In this document: positions 1-6,645 of the stretch, in pieces | Position numbering within the stretch: the first letter of the stretch is position 1 | Layout: each line of letters begins with the position of its first letter | Origin: Polyangia bacterium | GTDB taxonomy: Bacteria > Myxococcota_A > Polyangia > Polyangiales > Polyangiaceae | Assembly (NCBI GenBank): GCA_030433055.1 | Contig: JAUILJ010000364.1 | Span: 1 to 7,708 of the forward strand | Reading direction: 5' to 3' | Length of the DNA: 7,708 bases | Translations under genes and position numbers: made by a program | The notes under the pieces: generated by a model | Told to the model about the DNA's origin: nothing | The model's input: only the letters and a program-made list of their open reading frames with translations | Database searches by the model: none

Positions 1-2
1 CT

Positions 3-716
3 CCGCGACTTTCCGGCGGCATATCGCCGCCAGCGCCGGGCAACGCCGCTGGTCTCGGTGAGCAGTTCACGGTCTCCGGTCAGCACGCCGTCGCACGCTG
101 GCACTCTGGTTCCTGGATCTTCGAGGATCTGGGTAGCACCAACGGGACTTACGCGGACCACAGCTTCGACCGCAAGAAGACGGTCACGCTGCTTCATGGC
201 AACGAGATTCAGCTCGGGGAATGCCGCGTGAAGCTCGTGAGTTTTCAGAACGGCTCTCCCCAGCACGAGCGGGCGAAGGCCTACCTACGCCGCCGCGATG
301 GCCTGACTGGCCTGTTGCAGCGGGATCAACTGATTCGCAGCCTGCAGGACGAACTCCAATTTTCCGAGTGGAATGACGTGCCGCTTTCCGTCGCGCGCTA
401 CGAGGTGCGTGGGCCAAACCGTCTGGTCAGCGAACGTCCGACCATCTTGGAGATGCTGGCGCTGCGGCGTGCCGCTCAGCGCGTCGTTGAACTCACCGAG
501 ATGCTCCTGCTGAGCCTGACCCCAGCTACTGCAGGGCGCATCAGCCCGCTGAAATTCGCTGTGGCGATGAGCGGGCCGAGTATCGACGAAGCGAGGCACG
601 TCGTGGAGCAGGTCGTGTCTCAGGTGCAGGGCCTCATGCCCGAGGCACTTGACTTGGCGGCTACGATCGTCAAAGCCGAACCTGGCCAACCGGTACACTC
701 GCTGCTCGACAGCTGA
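3..716 (+). CDS. FHA domain protein with degenerate GGDEF domain (5' end outside window)
   Basis: The reading frame is open from the left edge, so the start lies upstream; 237 residues are visible. Residues about 20-82 read as the second half of an FHA domain (phosphothreonine-peptide binding): the S-x-x-H signature (S25, H28), then DLGSTNGTY at 42-50 and a closing strand near 70-82. The N-terminal Gly-Arg element of FHA domains is not obvious. Residues 96-237 align with a GGDEF (diguanylate cyclase) fold. DGLTGLLQRDQL (99-110) matches the D-x-LTGLxNR opening, and RISPLKFAVAM (179-189) sits where RLGGDEFAVLL normally lies. The GGDEF signature is thus SPLKF, the usual metal-binding Asp region reads ARYEVRG (131-137), no RxxD inhibitory site is seen, and the protein stops at about the point where the last helix (ALYxAKxxGRN) would begin. 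I infer an inactive cyclase fold used for binding or scaffolding, controlled through FHA recognition of a phosphorylated partner. The FHA call is firm; the GGDEF relationship is a motif-level judgement. Confidence 0.82.
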   Translation, partial: PRLSGGISPPAPGNAAGLGEQFTVSGQHAVARWHSGSWIFEDLGSTNGTYADHSFDRKKTVTLLHGNEIQLGECRVKLVSFQNGSPQHERAKAYLRRRDGLTGLLQRDQLIRSLQDELQFSEWNDVPLSVARYEVRGPNRLVSERPTILEMLALRRAAQRVVELTEMLLLSLTPATAGRISPLKFAVAMSGPSIDEARHVVEQVVSQVQGLMPEALDLAATIVKAEPGQPVHSLLDS

Positions 717-747
717 GTTTGCCACCGGCCTTCCTCGCGCGTTCGTT

Positions 748-785
748 CCGTGCGAGACACGGCTCGCGCTGCTAGAGCGCGCGAG
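748..785 (+). terminator. Paired hairpins after the FHA gene, possible terminator
   Basis: Two adjacent inverted repeats lie 32 bases after the FHA gene stop: CCGTG/CACGG (748-752 and 758-762, 5-base loop), then either CTCGCGC/GCGCGAG (763-769 and 779-785) or the alternative CGCGCT/AGCGCG (765-770 and 776-781, 5-base loop). No T-run follows, so this is not a classic intrinsic terminator. It could pause or end transcription, or stabilise the mRNA 3' end. It occupies much of the 116-base gap before the next gene on the same strand, in which I see no convincing promoter. Confidence 0.3.
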
Positions 786-832
786 TCGACGCCCCTACGC
801 TGGGCGAGTTCGAACCCGTCAATTCGCGCTCT

Positions 833-1540
833 TTGCAGGGCGCGAACCAGCAATATCCCTCAGGCATGCCTGGTACTCGACCCTCCTTTCCCGTTCCCAG
901 TGAACCCAGCCTGCGCCGTCTCGGCGTTGGAGGCGGGAGCGGCGGTAGTGGGGGAGGAGACCGGCCCCTGCGTGCCCAGCTGGTCGTCGCGGTGTGTGTG
1001 GGGCTGGTCGTGATCGCGATCCCGCTGTACTTCTTGAGACGGCCCAGCGGGAACACCCTGACCAACGCTAGCGCGAGCGCTTCCGCGGCGCTTTCTCCGT
1101 CGAGCCTGCCGGTGTTCAGTATCGACGCGGGTACTCAGGAGGAGCGCGTGCGCCTGGGACCGGTGCAACGGGTCAAGTGTTCCGCCTCGCCAACAGCCAA
1201 GGGCCAGGAAGGAGCCCTGTGTGACAAGCTGCCTTTCTTCGAGGAAGCGCTCGCGAAGGCGATCAAGGACAACGTTGACTGTGCTCCGAAGACCAGCAAA
1301 GAGGGCAGCATCAACTTCGCGATGACGCTCGATTTCGACAAGCACCGCATCAAGGTGTTTCCCGGCCAGAGCGGAGAGTGGCGCGGTCCTCAAGCCAAAC
1401 GCACTACCCAGTGCGTGAGCCGATCGTTGCCACCTGCGAAGTGGGAGACGATCCAACACCAGTATCGCTACTACCTGCTGGCGATCTTGGCGACTTACCC
1501 TGTGCCGCCGCCGAGCGAAGGGCCGCCCACCTTCGAGTGA
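833..1540 (+). CDS. Hypothetical single-pass membrane protein with four-cysteine extracytoplasmic domain
   Basis: I do not recognise a named family. With a TTG start at 833 the protein is 235 residues. An ATG at 866 (residue 12) is equally possible, and neither has a clear ribosome binding site. Residues 1-46 are Pro/Gly/Ser-rich with a GGGSGGSGGG linker. A hydrophobic helix at about 48-68, followed by RR, is a transmembrane segment. A Ser/Ala-rich stretch (79-92) then leads to a compact domain at about 105-224 containing C116, C130, C150 and C194. That domain has an alpha segment (FFEEALAKAIKDNV), a strand pair around GSINFAMTLDFDKHRIKVF (158-176) and a C-terminal HQYRYYLLAILATYP (209-223). 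By the positive-inside rule the Gly-rich part is cytoplasmic and the Cys-containing domain periplasmic, where two disulfides are plausible. This layout recalls domains attached to myxobacterial signalling proteins, but that is only an impression. The 3' end overlaps the convergent siroheme gene by 46 bases. Confidence 0.75.
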   Translation: MQGANQQYPSGMPGTRPSFPVPSEPSLRRLGVGGGSGGSGGGDRPLRAQLVVAVCVGLVVIAIPLYFLRRPSGNTLTNASASASAALSPSSLPVFSIDAGTQEERVRLGPVQRVKCSASPTAKGQEGALCDKLPFFEEALAKAIKDNVDCAPKTSKEGSINFAMTLDFDKHRIKVFPGQSGEWRGPQAKRTTQCVSRSLPPAKWETIQHQYRYYLLAILATYPVPPPSEGPPTFE

Positions 1541-2115
1541 GGACCGCCGAAGCGAAGCTCGCCATCGAAGCGCACTTCGCTGACGGCTTCGCCCAGCACC
1601 TCCCGGCGCCGCTCCGATGGCGTCGCGTCGCGGAGCGCTGCCAGACGGGCGACGTGGGAAGCGGCGTTGCTCGCCCGCAGCATCCGCTGGAGCTCCTGAC
1701 GTAGTCGGCGCCCGAGCGCGGGAACGCGACCATTGGTCGAGATGGCGATCACCAGATCGCCGGCCCGCGCCTGAGCGAGATGGGAGTAGCTCGACTGCGG
1801 CTGGTCCACCGCGCAGAAAAACACGCGTTCTCGCTCGGCCTCTTCGAAGAGCCGTGTAGCCAGCTCTTGATCTGCGTCGACGAGCACCGCCAGCCACGCC
1901 TCGTGAAGGTCGCCGGGCTCGTATCCGCGAGGCAAGTGTTCGATGGATCCCCGACTCAATTCATCCACTAGCTCGCCGGCCAACGTGTGAGCAACGATCC
2001 GCACTCTGGCCCCGAGCTCGAGCCAGCTCTTTGCGCGTTGCGCCTGCTCGGGGCCGGCACCGAACACCACGCACAAGCGGCCGGCGAGCTTCAGTCCAAT
2101 GGGGAAGACGTTCAT
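1495..2115 (-). CDS. Precorrin-2 dehydrogenase / sirohydrochlorin ferrochelatase-type protein (siroheme synthase N-terminal domain)
   Basis: This 206-residue protein matches the N-terminal module of CysG and the stand-alone SirC/Met8p enzymes, which oxidise precorrin-2 with NAD+ to sirohydrochlorin and may insert iron to give siroheme. Visible landmarks: FPIGLKLAGRLCVVFGAG (4-21), the NAD-binding Rossmann entry; EPGDLHEAWLAVLVDAD (66-82); VFFCAVDQP (98-106), with Asp104 matching the catalytic Asp104 of CysG; and GDLVIAISTNGRVPALGRRLRQEL (119-142), the conserved signature after it. Thr127 stands where CysG has Ser128. The C-terminal 20 residues are Gly/Pro-rich, lie in the overlap with the convergent gene and are probably dispensable. 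No methyltransferase (CysG C-terminal) domain is attached, so SUMT activity must be encoded elsewhere. The ATG overlaps the stop of the upstream DUF4390-like gene (ATGA), so it is the last gene of a three-gene operon. The family call is good; dehydrogenase-only versus bifunctional cannot be decided. Confidence 0.87.
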   Translation of the reverse strand: MNVFPIGLKLAGRLCVVFGAGPEQAQRAKSWLELGARVRIVAHTLAGELVDELSRGSIEHLPRGYEPGDLHEAWLAVLVDADQELATRLFEEAERERVFFCAVDQPQSSYSHLAQARAGDLVIAISTNGRVPALGRRLRQELQRMLRASNAASHVARLAALRDATPSERRREVLGEAVSEVRFDGELRFGGPHSKVGGPSLGGGTG

Positions 2116-2861
2116 TTCTTCTTCTTCTTCTTCTTCTCTCGAGGCACGACCGCGGGAGTGCTGAAGTTCAGCTCTTTCTCCGCCTTGCCGATGCGCTGCA
2201 GAAAGAGACCAGTGAACGTGCTGAACAGCGCGTCCCCCGGAGCTGCGGTGCCGGTGCCTGAGGGGCGCGACACCCAGCGCTTGAGTTGCTTCAGCACTTC
2301 GTCGGAGACTGGATTGACCTGCACGCGAGTCACAGCGTACACCGCTTGCCCGGGTGAAGCCTGAGAGCGATCAGCGACGAGCAGCGAGCGCGCCTTGCCG
2401 CAGCGCCTGAGCACGCCGCTCAGAGCGGCTACCCAGCGTCGCTTGCGTGAACCTGGTTGTGTAATTTCCACCCGGTAAGCTTCCTTCCAGACGTGCCAGG
2501 TGATCTTGCACGTCTGTACCGTGGTGGAGATAGGCTCCTTGACCTTGGGCCGATAGATCGTCCCCGTGAACACGATGGTGGTAGGCAGGCCGCGCTTCAG
2601 CTTCTTCTGAATCGCGTCATCGACGATGTCGGTGAAGGAGACCGACATGTAGAGCCCCTTCTTGTCCGCGTCCCAGTGGAAGCGAGCTCGTCGACGCTGC
2701 TCCTTCGCCTCCTCCTTGTCCTTGTCATCGGCGAACGCCGGCTGCGGGGAGACACTGCTGATGGTGGCGATTGCGAGCAACGCCAGCATCAGCGGACGCA
2801 GTCGGCCGGGGGCGCTCTTCAACCGCCGCTGAGCAACCCATGCAGCGGAGCCGCGACTCAT
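2112..2861 (-). CDS. Secreted DUF4390-like protein with poly-lysine C-terminus
   Basis: This 249-residue protein begins with a basic stretch and a hydrophobic core (about 24-38), ending in a signal-peptidase-like PAFA|DD site after residue 44. The n-region is long, and Met25 is a possible later start, but the first ATG has the good ribosome binding site. After a charged segment (45-60) come FTDIVDDAIQKKLKRGLPTTIVFTG (76-100) and TCKITWHVWKEAYRVEI (117-133), then a C-terminal alpha/beta part ending near VSDEVLKQLKRWVSRP (185-200). A beta-rich start, a run resembling 'ALxxGiPL', and a YRV strand fit the DUF4390 family, small secreted proteins of unknown role. The match is by pattern, not search. 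The protein ends REKKKKKKK, a strongly basic tail. Both ends of the gene are 4-base ATGA overlaps, with the Omp85-like gene upstream and the siroheme gene downstream. Its pairing with an outer-membrane barrel suggests a periplasmic partner, which is inference. Confidence 0.78.
   Translation of the reverse strand: MSRGSAAWVAQRRLKSAPGRLRPLMLALLAIATISSVSPQPAFADDKDKEEAKEQRRRARFHWDADKKGLYMSVSFTDIVDDAIQKKLKRGLPTTIVFTGTIYRPKVKEPISTTVQTCKITWHVWKEAYRVEITQPGSRKRRWVAALSGVLRRCGKARSLLVADRSQASPGQAVYAVTRVQVNPVSDEVLKQLKRWVSRPSGTGTAAPGDALFSTFTGLFLQRIGKAEKELNFSTPAVVPREKKKKKKK
2115..2135 (-). repeat. AAG triplet tract (CTT on plus strand) encoding poly-lysine at a stop/start junction
   Basis: Six perfect CTT units (2118-2135) followed by TTT (2115-2117) on the plus strand encode seven lysines on the minus strand, ending the DUF4390-like protein. 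The TGA stop follows at once and overlaps the ATG of the siroheme gene. The same purine run occupies the position of the siroheme gene's ribosome binding site, and no better Shine-Dalgarno is visible. A whole-unit change by slippage would keep the frame but alter tail length and the spacing of the downstream initiation region. Confidence 0.85.
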
Positions 2862-4564
2862 GGGTTCTCACCCTGAATCGGGGGTATGAAGCCGAGCGCG
2901 TTCGAGAACGCGAAGGCGAAGCCGCCCGCGCTGGTGTCGATGCGAAAGCCCAGATTGCCGGTGACGTCGATGGGTGCCCGCGCGAGTCCAGAGTAGCCAG
3001 ACGCCGGGCGATCGAAGTCGACGGGGTTGGCAACGGCGTAGACGCCGGCGCTAGCGAAGAAGTCGATGCCGTAGACGGAGCGCGAGCCTCGGTAAAGCGG
3101 GATGCGATACTCGGAGCTGATGCGTCCGGCGTAGCGCCCGTAGCGGACCTCTTGAATCGCGGTTCCGAGCAGGTTCGGTGGAGGCCTGCGGTCGAAGTTC
3201 AAGCCAAGTACGCGGGCAGGTAAGAAGTCGCTGAAGTCGCCGACGTAATACTGTTCGAAGAACGGGGCGTCGCCGCTGATGGCTCCACCGAACAGCGAAA
3301 GTGAAATGACGTGGTCCCACGGCAGCTCCCACCACTTACTCAGCTTCAGTTCGAAGCGTTCGTATGGGTAGTCGCTTCCAGCGGGCGCCAAGCTGACCTC
3401 AGTCATTGCCTGGAGGAACCAACCACGGGAGGGGAGGACGGGCTGATCCCGCGTATCGTGCTCGAGCGTTGCGCGGAGCGTGGACAGCACGCTGCGCCCG
3501 GGGATGATGTCGAAATCGATGGGCTCCCGAGTGTCGCCGCGAATATGCGATGCAGCATCCGGGGGTGTGGCGTCGATCGACTCCAAGCGGTAGTGCAGCC
3601 AGAGCTGGGTCGAGATCGAGAGATCGCGGCCCACTCCCAACGCGCCGCCGAAGCGCTTGTACTGCACAGTGGCGTGCTCAGTGACGCGCTCTGTATCTTG
3701 CGCAGGCGCAACGTACCTGACATCGGAGTTGCCGAAGAAGTCTCGGGCGTCGTTGAACAGCAGCTCTCCGCCAGTCATCCAGGTCGAGCCGAGGAAGGCC
3801 GGGTCGAGGAAGCGGACGCGGAGCGCCAGCTGGTTACTGGCCAAGCCAATCGCGCCGCCCAGCAGGATGCCAGTACCCGCGAGGTTGGTCTCTGCGGCAT
3901 CCAACCCCGCGTAGGGAGTCAGAGGCTTCGGAGTCCCCTCGTTGTCGGCGTCCTTCGATAGGCCCATCCAGAGGTCGTTGACGACGAACGTGTTTCTCTC
4001 GATGACCTCGATTACTAGAATGACCTTCCCCCCGGCGCTGCCTTTCCGGAGGGAAAACTGTACGTCACGAAAGAAGCCGGTGCCTAGCAGCCGGTACCTC
4101 GTCAGTTCGATCGACGGGTCCTCGACGTCCAGAATGTCACCGACGTGGAACGGTATGTAGCGAAGCACCACTCGGTCGCGGGTGCGGGTGTTGCCACGGA
4201 TCTCGACTGCTTCCAGCGTGTAGCGCAGAGCCTGGTCTTCGACGTCGCTCGCTGGCTCGCGTCGGCGAGCGAGGGCGCCTGGCGGAAGCGGGTCGACGTC
4301 TTCTAGCTCGTCGTCATCTTCGTCTTCGTCTTCGTCGTCCCCAGCGGTGGGTGCCGGAGGGGCTGCTCGCGGCTTGCCCGAGCCCCAGGTGGACGGCGCG
4401 TCCCGCCCTGGCGTCTGCGCGCCAGCCGCCGCGCTCAACGTCAGCAGCAGCAACGCCGCCAGGTAAGGGATGGCGAAAACTCGCAGGCTCTTGGCGCTGT
4501 CGAGCTCAGCTCTGGCAGCTGATGCAGTGCGGCCTCGAACCCAGATCACGACGCATGAGAGCAT
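2858..4564 (-). CDS. Short Omp85/BamA-family outer-membrane protein with a single POTRA domain
   Basis: This 568-residue protein carries a hydrophobic export segment (28-48), with a likely cleavage AGA|Q after residue 49. A Pro-rich region and an acidic run GDDEDEDEDDDELEDVD (75-91) follow. Residues about 117-190 form one POTRA domain: LEAVEIRGNTRTRDRVVLRYI, then LTRYRLLGTGFFRDVQFSL, then VILVIEVIER. The remainder (about 195-568) is an Omp85-like beta-barrel with LPSRGWFLQAMTEVSLA (378-393), the family's PSRG element. BamA has five POTRA domains and roughly 800 residues, so this is a minimal member. The lid-loop motif (V/I)RG(F/Y) appears replaced by RVLGLNF (451-457). The C-terminus GFIPPIQGENP does not end in the aromatic residue usual for outer-membrane barrels. 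The ATG start has only a weak ribosome binding site, but no other candidate start lies just before the export segment. It is the first gene of an operon with the DUF4390-like and siroheme genes. A role in protein or lipid insertion or export is family-based inference. Confidence 0.88.
   Translation of the reverse strand: MLSCVVIWVRGRTASAARAELDSAKSLRVFAIPYLAALLLLTLSAAAGAQTPGRDAPSTWGSGKPRAAPPAPTAGDDEDEDEDDDELEDVDPLPPGALARRREPASDVEDQALRYTLEAVEIRGNTRTRDRVVLRYIPFHVGDILDVEDPSIELTRYRLLGTGFFRDVQFSLRKGSAGGKVILVIEVIERNTFVVNDLWMGLSKDADNEGTPKPLTPYAGLDAAETNLAGTGILLGGAIGLASNQLALRVRFLDPAFLGSTWMTGGELLFNDARDFFGNSDVRYVAPAQDTERVTEHATVQYKRFGGALGVGRDLSISTQLWLHYRLESIDATPPDAASHIRGDTREPIDFDIIPGRSVLSTLRATLEHDTRDQPVLPSRGWFLQAMTEVSLAPAGSDYPYERFELKLSKWWELPWDHVISLSLFGGAISGDAPFFEQYYVGDFSDFLPARVLGLNFDRRPPPNLLGTAIQEVRYGRYAGRISSEYRIPLYRGSRSVYGIDFFASAGVYAVANPVDFDRPASGYSGLARAPIDVTGNLGFRIDTSAGGFAFAFSNALGFIPPIQGENP
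2867..2874 (-). promoter_or_regulatory. Ribosome binding site of the DUF4390-like gene
   Basis: On the minus strand AGGGTGAG lies 5 bases before the ATG at 2861-2859, inside the 3' end of the Omp85-like gene. It shares GGTGA with the ideal Shine-Dalgarno. It supports the first ATG as the true start even though this gives an unusually long signal-peptide n-region. Confidence 0.6.
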
Positions 4565-4610
4565 AGAAGCTCAGCGGTTTGGGACCAATCGTGTCTCGAA
4601 CCGCGACGCT

Positions 4611-4648
4611 GCTGAACTGCCGCGGTGCCGCGGTTGTGCAGCGTTTTT
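4611..4648. other. Imperfect hairpin in the gap between the VWA lipoprotein and Omp85-like genes
   Basis: In the 110-base gap 4565-4674, the arms GCTG (4611-4614) and CAGC (4639-4642) enclose CCGCG/CGCGG (4620-4624 and 4629-4633), with a partly paired internal loop. A TTTTT run (4644-4648) follows on the plus strand. Read as plus it resembles a terminator, but both flanking genes are on the minus strand, where the A-run would precede the hairpin. It may be a termination or attenuation element between the two minus-strand units, or chance. I see no convincing promoter in the gap, although the Omp85 operon probably has its own there. Confidence 0.25.
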
Positions 4649-4674
4649 CGCAGCTTTACCCGTGTGAACTTGGG

Positions 4675-6645
4675 TCAGTCGACGCGGTCCACATAACGGG
4701 GAACGACGAGGTAGATGACCTTGATGCCATCGGTGCCACCCAGGGCTTGGCCCCCTGGTGTCTGCACGCGCAACAGGGCTCGCAGGACCGTCAACACCTT
4801 GGGTTTGAGCACGGTGTTGTCCGCCGTGACCTCGAACTCGACCTTCTTGTCACCGCGCACCCCATAGAACGTCGTGGCGTCGATCGTGGAGTAGGGCAGC
4901 GGTGAAGCTGTGCTGGCCACGGGAGACACACTCAAGATGAGCTGGGTCGCGTCGAAGGGCTGGTTGGTCTTGTCGTCGGTTACGTTGTGAAATTCCGGAT
5001 CCGGTGTGCCGTTGCCGTCACAGTCCACATTCCCCGCGCAGTCATAGCTCGTGGTCTTGGTGGTGACGTTGTTCAGGCCTTGGCCAGCGAGCAAGCCAAT
5101 CAAGCGCACGACCTCGTCAGCGACACTGCCGTTCGCCGTCGGGTCGTTCACGAGGGGCTCTTCGCGACCACCGAACGAAGGATCGAAGTACAAGCTGCCC
5201 GTCTTGGTCGCCAAGTCGATCATGTCCGTGCGAGTTCCAGCGGCGGAGCCTCCGCCGCCGGTCTGCACCGGGACGCCGACGATCTTCGCGCCAATCGCGT
5301 TCATCGCGGAAACGACGTCTGCGTATTTCTTGGTGCCCCCCGCCTGCTGGGGGTCGTAGTCGTTCGAGACAGTCGGGCCATTGTGGAACTGGGCGTCGCT
5401 GATCAGGACGAAGATCGGCAGCTTTCCGGGACGGAAACACACCCGACCGAGCAACCCGGGCGCGCAGTTGGCGTCTGCCGGGCTCCACACGCCGTTGTTC
5501 TGCGTAACAGGGCCTCCCGTGAAGGCAAACGGGGAAGCGTCGACCGCCATGAACATGGCCTGGGTTGCGGCCTCCGGGCCGTCGCCGCCGCCGCTCGCGG
5601 TTAGGCTGTTGATCACGCTGCGAACGTTGTCCGGCGCGACGAACGAACCGGAGTTGTCGACTGGCGCAGAGAGGCTGCCCTCGACGATGGTTCCTCCGGT
5701 GCAGCTGGCTCCGGTTCCCCCGATGCAGAATCGATTCTCGAACGTCTCGTCAGGAGTGTTTCCGCCAGCGTTCGACTGGCCATACGGGGGCCAGGGGACG
5801 TCACGGAAGGACCCAGCGCCGATGAATGCGCCGGGGATCGCTGGGATAGGCGGGTTCGCGCTGGCGTTGCCGTTCAGGATGGTCGGGATGATCTTACTAT
5901 CCAGGGACGCCTTCACGTTGTCGATCGCGGCCTGCATGCTCGCGGTCGTGTCGACCATGAAGTAGATATCAGCGTCCTTGATCCCCGTGGAAAAACTGAA
6001 CTTCTGCTTCTTCGGACCGGTGTTCCACGGCACCACGAAGTAGAGCGAAGCGTCTGTGGGCAAGCTGCTGGCGTCACACGGGTCGCTCCCGGCTGCGCTC
6101 TCTACGAGGTCGATCACCTCGTCTTCGTCGCAGTCACCCTGGACTCGACAGTCTCTCCCGCAGCCGGTGAGCTCATCGTCGTCGGGGACGCCATCACCAT
6201 CGGAGTCGTTGTCTTGGAAATCGGGCCCGTCCTTGTCGTCGTCCGAGTTGGCGACGGGGGAACATGGGTCGCTGCGTTTGCCACCTTTTCCGGCAGGCAA
6301 ATCCGGATTGATCGCTTCTTGTTCGTCTGGGATCCCGTCGTCATCGCTGTCGAGGTCGAGCTTGTCGGGTGTGCCGTCTCCGTCGGTATCGCCCTCACCC
6401 TCGATGTCGTCCGCAATGGTATCTCCATCGCTGTCCTCAGGGTCGAGACACTGCGGGTCGGGATCGATGTTGGCATCGATGAAGCCGGAGTCCGGAGGGC
6501 CACCGCCCGTTCCACCGCCAGCGTCCTGGTCTTTGACGTTGGTGCCCGGGTTCGAGTCCGCTCCGCTGCAGCCGTGGGCCGCAAGCAAGGCCAAGACGCA
6601 AGCCCCACCAAGGAGAGAGTAGCTGCCGGCATTCGCTTTCATCAT
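4675..6645 (-). CDS. VWA-domain lipoprotein with thrombospondin type 3-like calcium repeats
   Basis: This 656-residue protein has a lipoprotein-type N-terminus: a hydrophobic core LLGGACVLALLAAHGC with the candidate lipidated Cys26; His at -2 makes the lipobox imperfect. A Gly/Asp-rich linker leads to Asp-rich repeats at about 69-160, such as DSDGDTIADD, DTDGDGTPDKLDLDSDDDG and DNDSDGDGVPDDDE, which are calcium-binding thrombospondin type 3-like units. Cys161, 166, 172 and 190 follow. A von Willebrand A domain spans about 224-525: IYFMVDTTASM (227-237) holds a DxTxS metal-ion-dependent adhesion motif (D232, T234, S236), with GGGDGPEAATQAMF (352-365) and LISDAQ (414-419) as further metal-site regions. 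The C-terminal part (526-656) has one more DCDGNGTPDPE unit and a beta-rich tail. A GGGG run six bases before the tandem ATGATG serves as a weak ribosome binding site. The role is unknown; a surface adhesin or calcium-dependent binding protein is inferred. It stands as its own unit, divergent from the SDR gene. Confidence 0.87.
   Translation of the reverse strand: MMKANAGSYSLLGGACVLALLAAHGCSGADSNPGTNVKDQDAGGGTGGGPPDSGFIDANIDPDPQCLDPEDSDGDTIADDIEGEGDTDGDGTPDKLDLDSDDDGIPDEQEAINPDLPAGKGGKRSDPCSPVANSDDDKDGPDFQDNDSDGDGVPDDDELTGCGRDCRVQGDCDEDEVIDLVESAAGSDPCDASSLPTDASLYFVVPWNTGPKKQKFSFSTGIKDADIYFMVDTTASMQAAIDNVKASLDSKIIPTILNGNASANPPIPAIPGAFIGAGSFRDVPWPPYGQSNAGGNTPDETFENRFCIGGTGASCTGGTIVEGSLSAPVDNSGSFVAPDNVRSVINSLTASGGGDGPEAATQAMFMAVDASPFAFTGGPVTQNNGVWSPADANCAPGLLGRVCFRPGKLPIFVLISDAQFHNGPTVSNDYDPQQAGGTKKYADVVSAMNAIGAKIVGVPVQTGGGGSAAGTRTDMIDLATKTGSLYFDPSFGGREEPLVNDPTANGSVADEVVRLIGLLAGQGLNNVTTKTTSYDCAGNVDCDGNGTPDPEFHNVTDDKTNQPFDATQLILSVSPVASTASPLPYSTIDATTFYGVRGDKKVEFEVTADNTVLKPKVLTVLRALLRVQTPGGQALGGTDGIKVIYLVVPRYVDRVD

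Noticed and set aside
860..1897. 345-codon open frame on the minus strand
   Set aside because: It is Arg/Ala/Pro-rich low-complexity translation, antisense to the four-cysteine membrane protein and out of frame with the siroheme gene, whose motifs are unmistakable. This is typical of GC-rich shadow frames.
3311..3961. 216-codon open frame on the plus strand
   Set aside because: It lies antisense within the Omp85-like gene, and its translation shows no recognisable domain, whereas the minus-strand frame has clear POTRA and barrel features.
4987..5604. 205-codon open frame on the plus strand, with further long frames up to 6765
   Set aside because: These are antisense to the VWA lipoprotein. 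The Ser/Pro- and Val-rich translations are mirror images of its Asp-rich calcium repeats and have no independent support.
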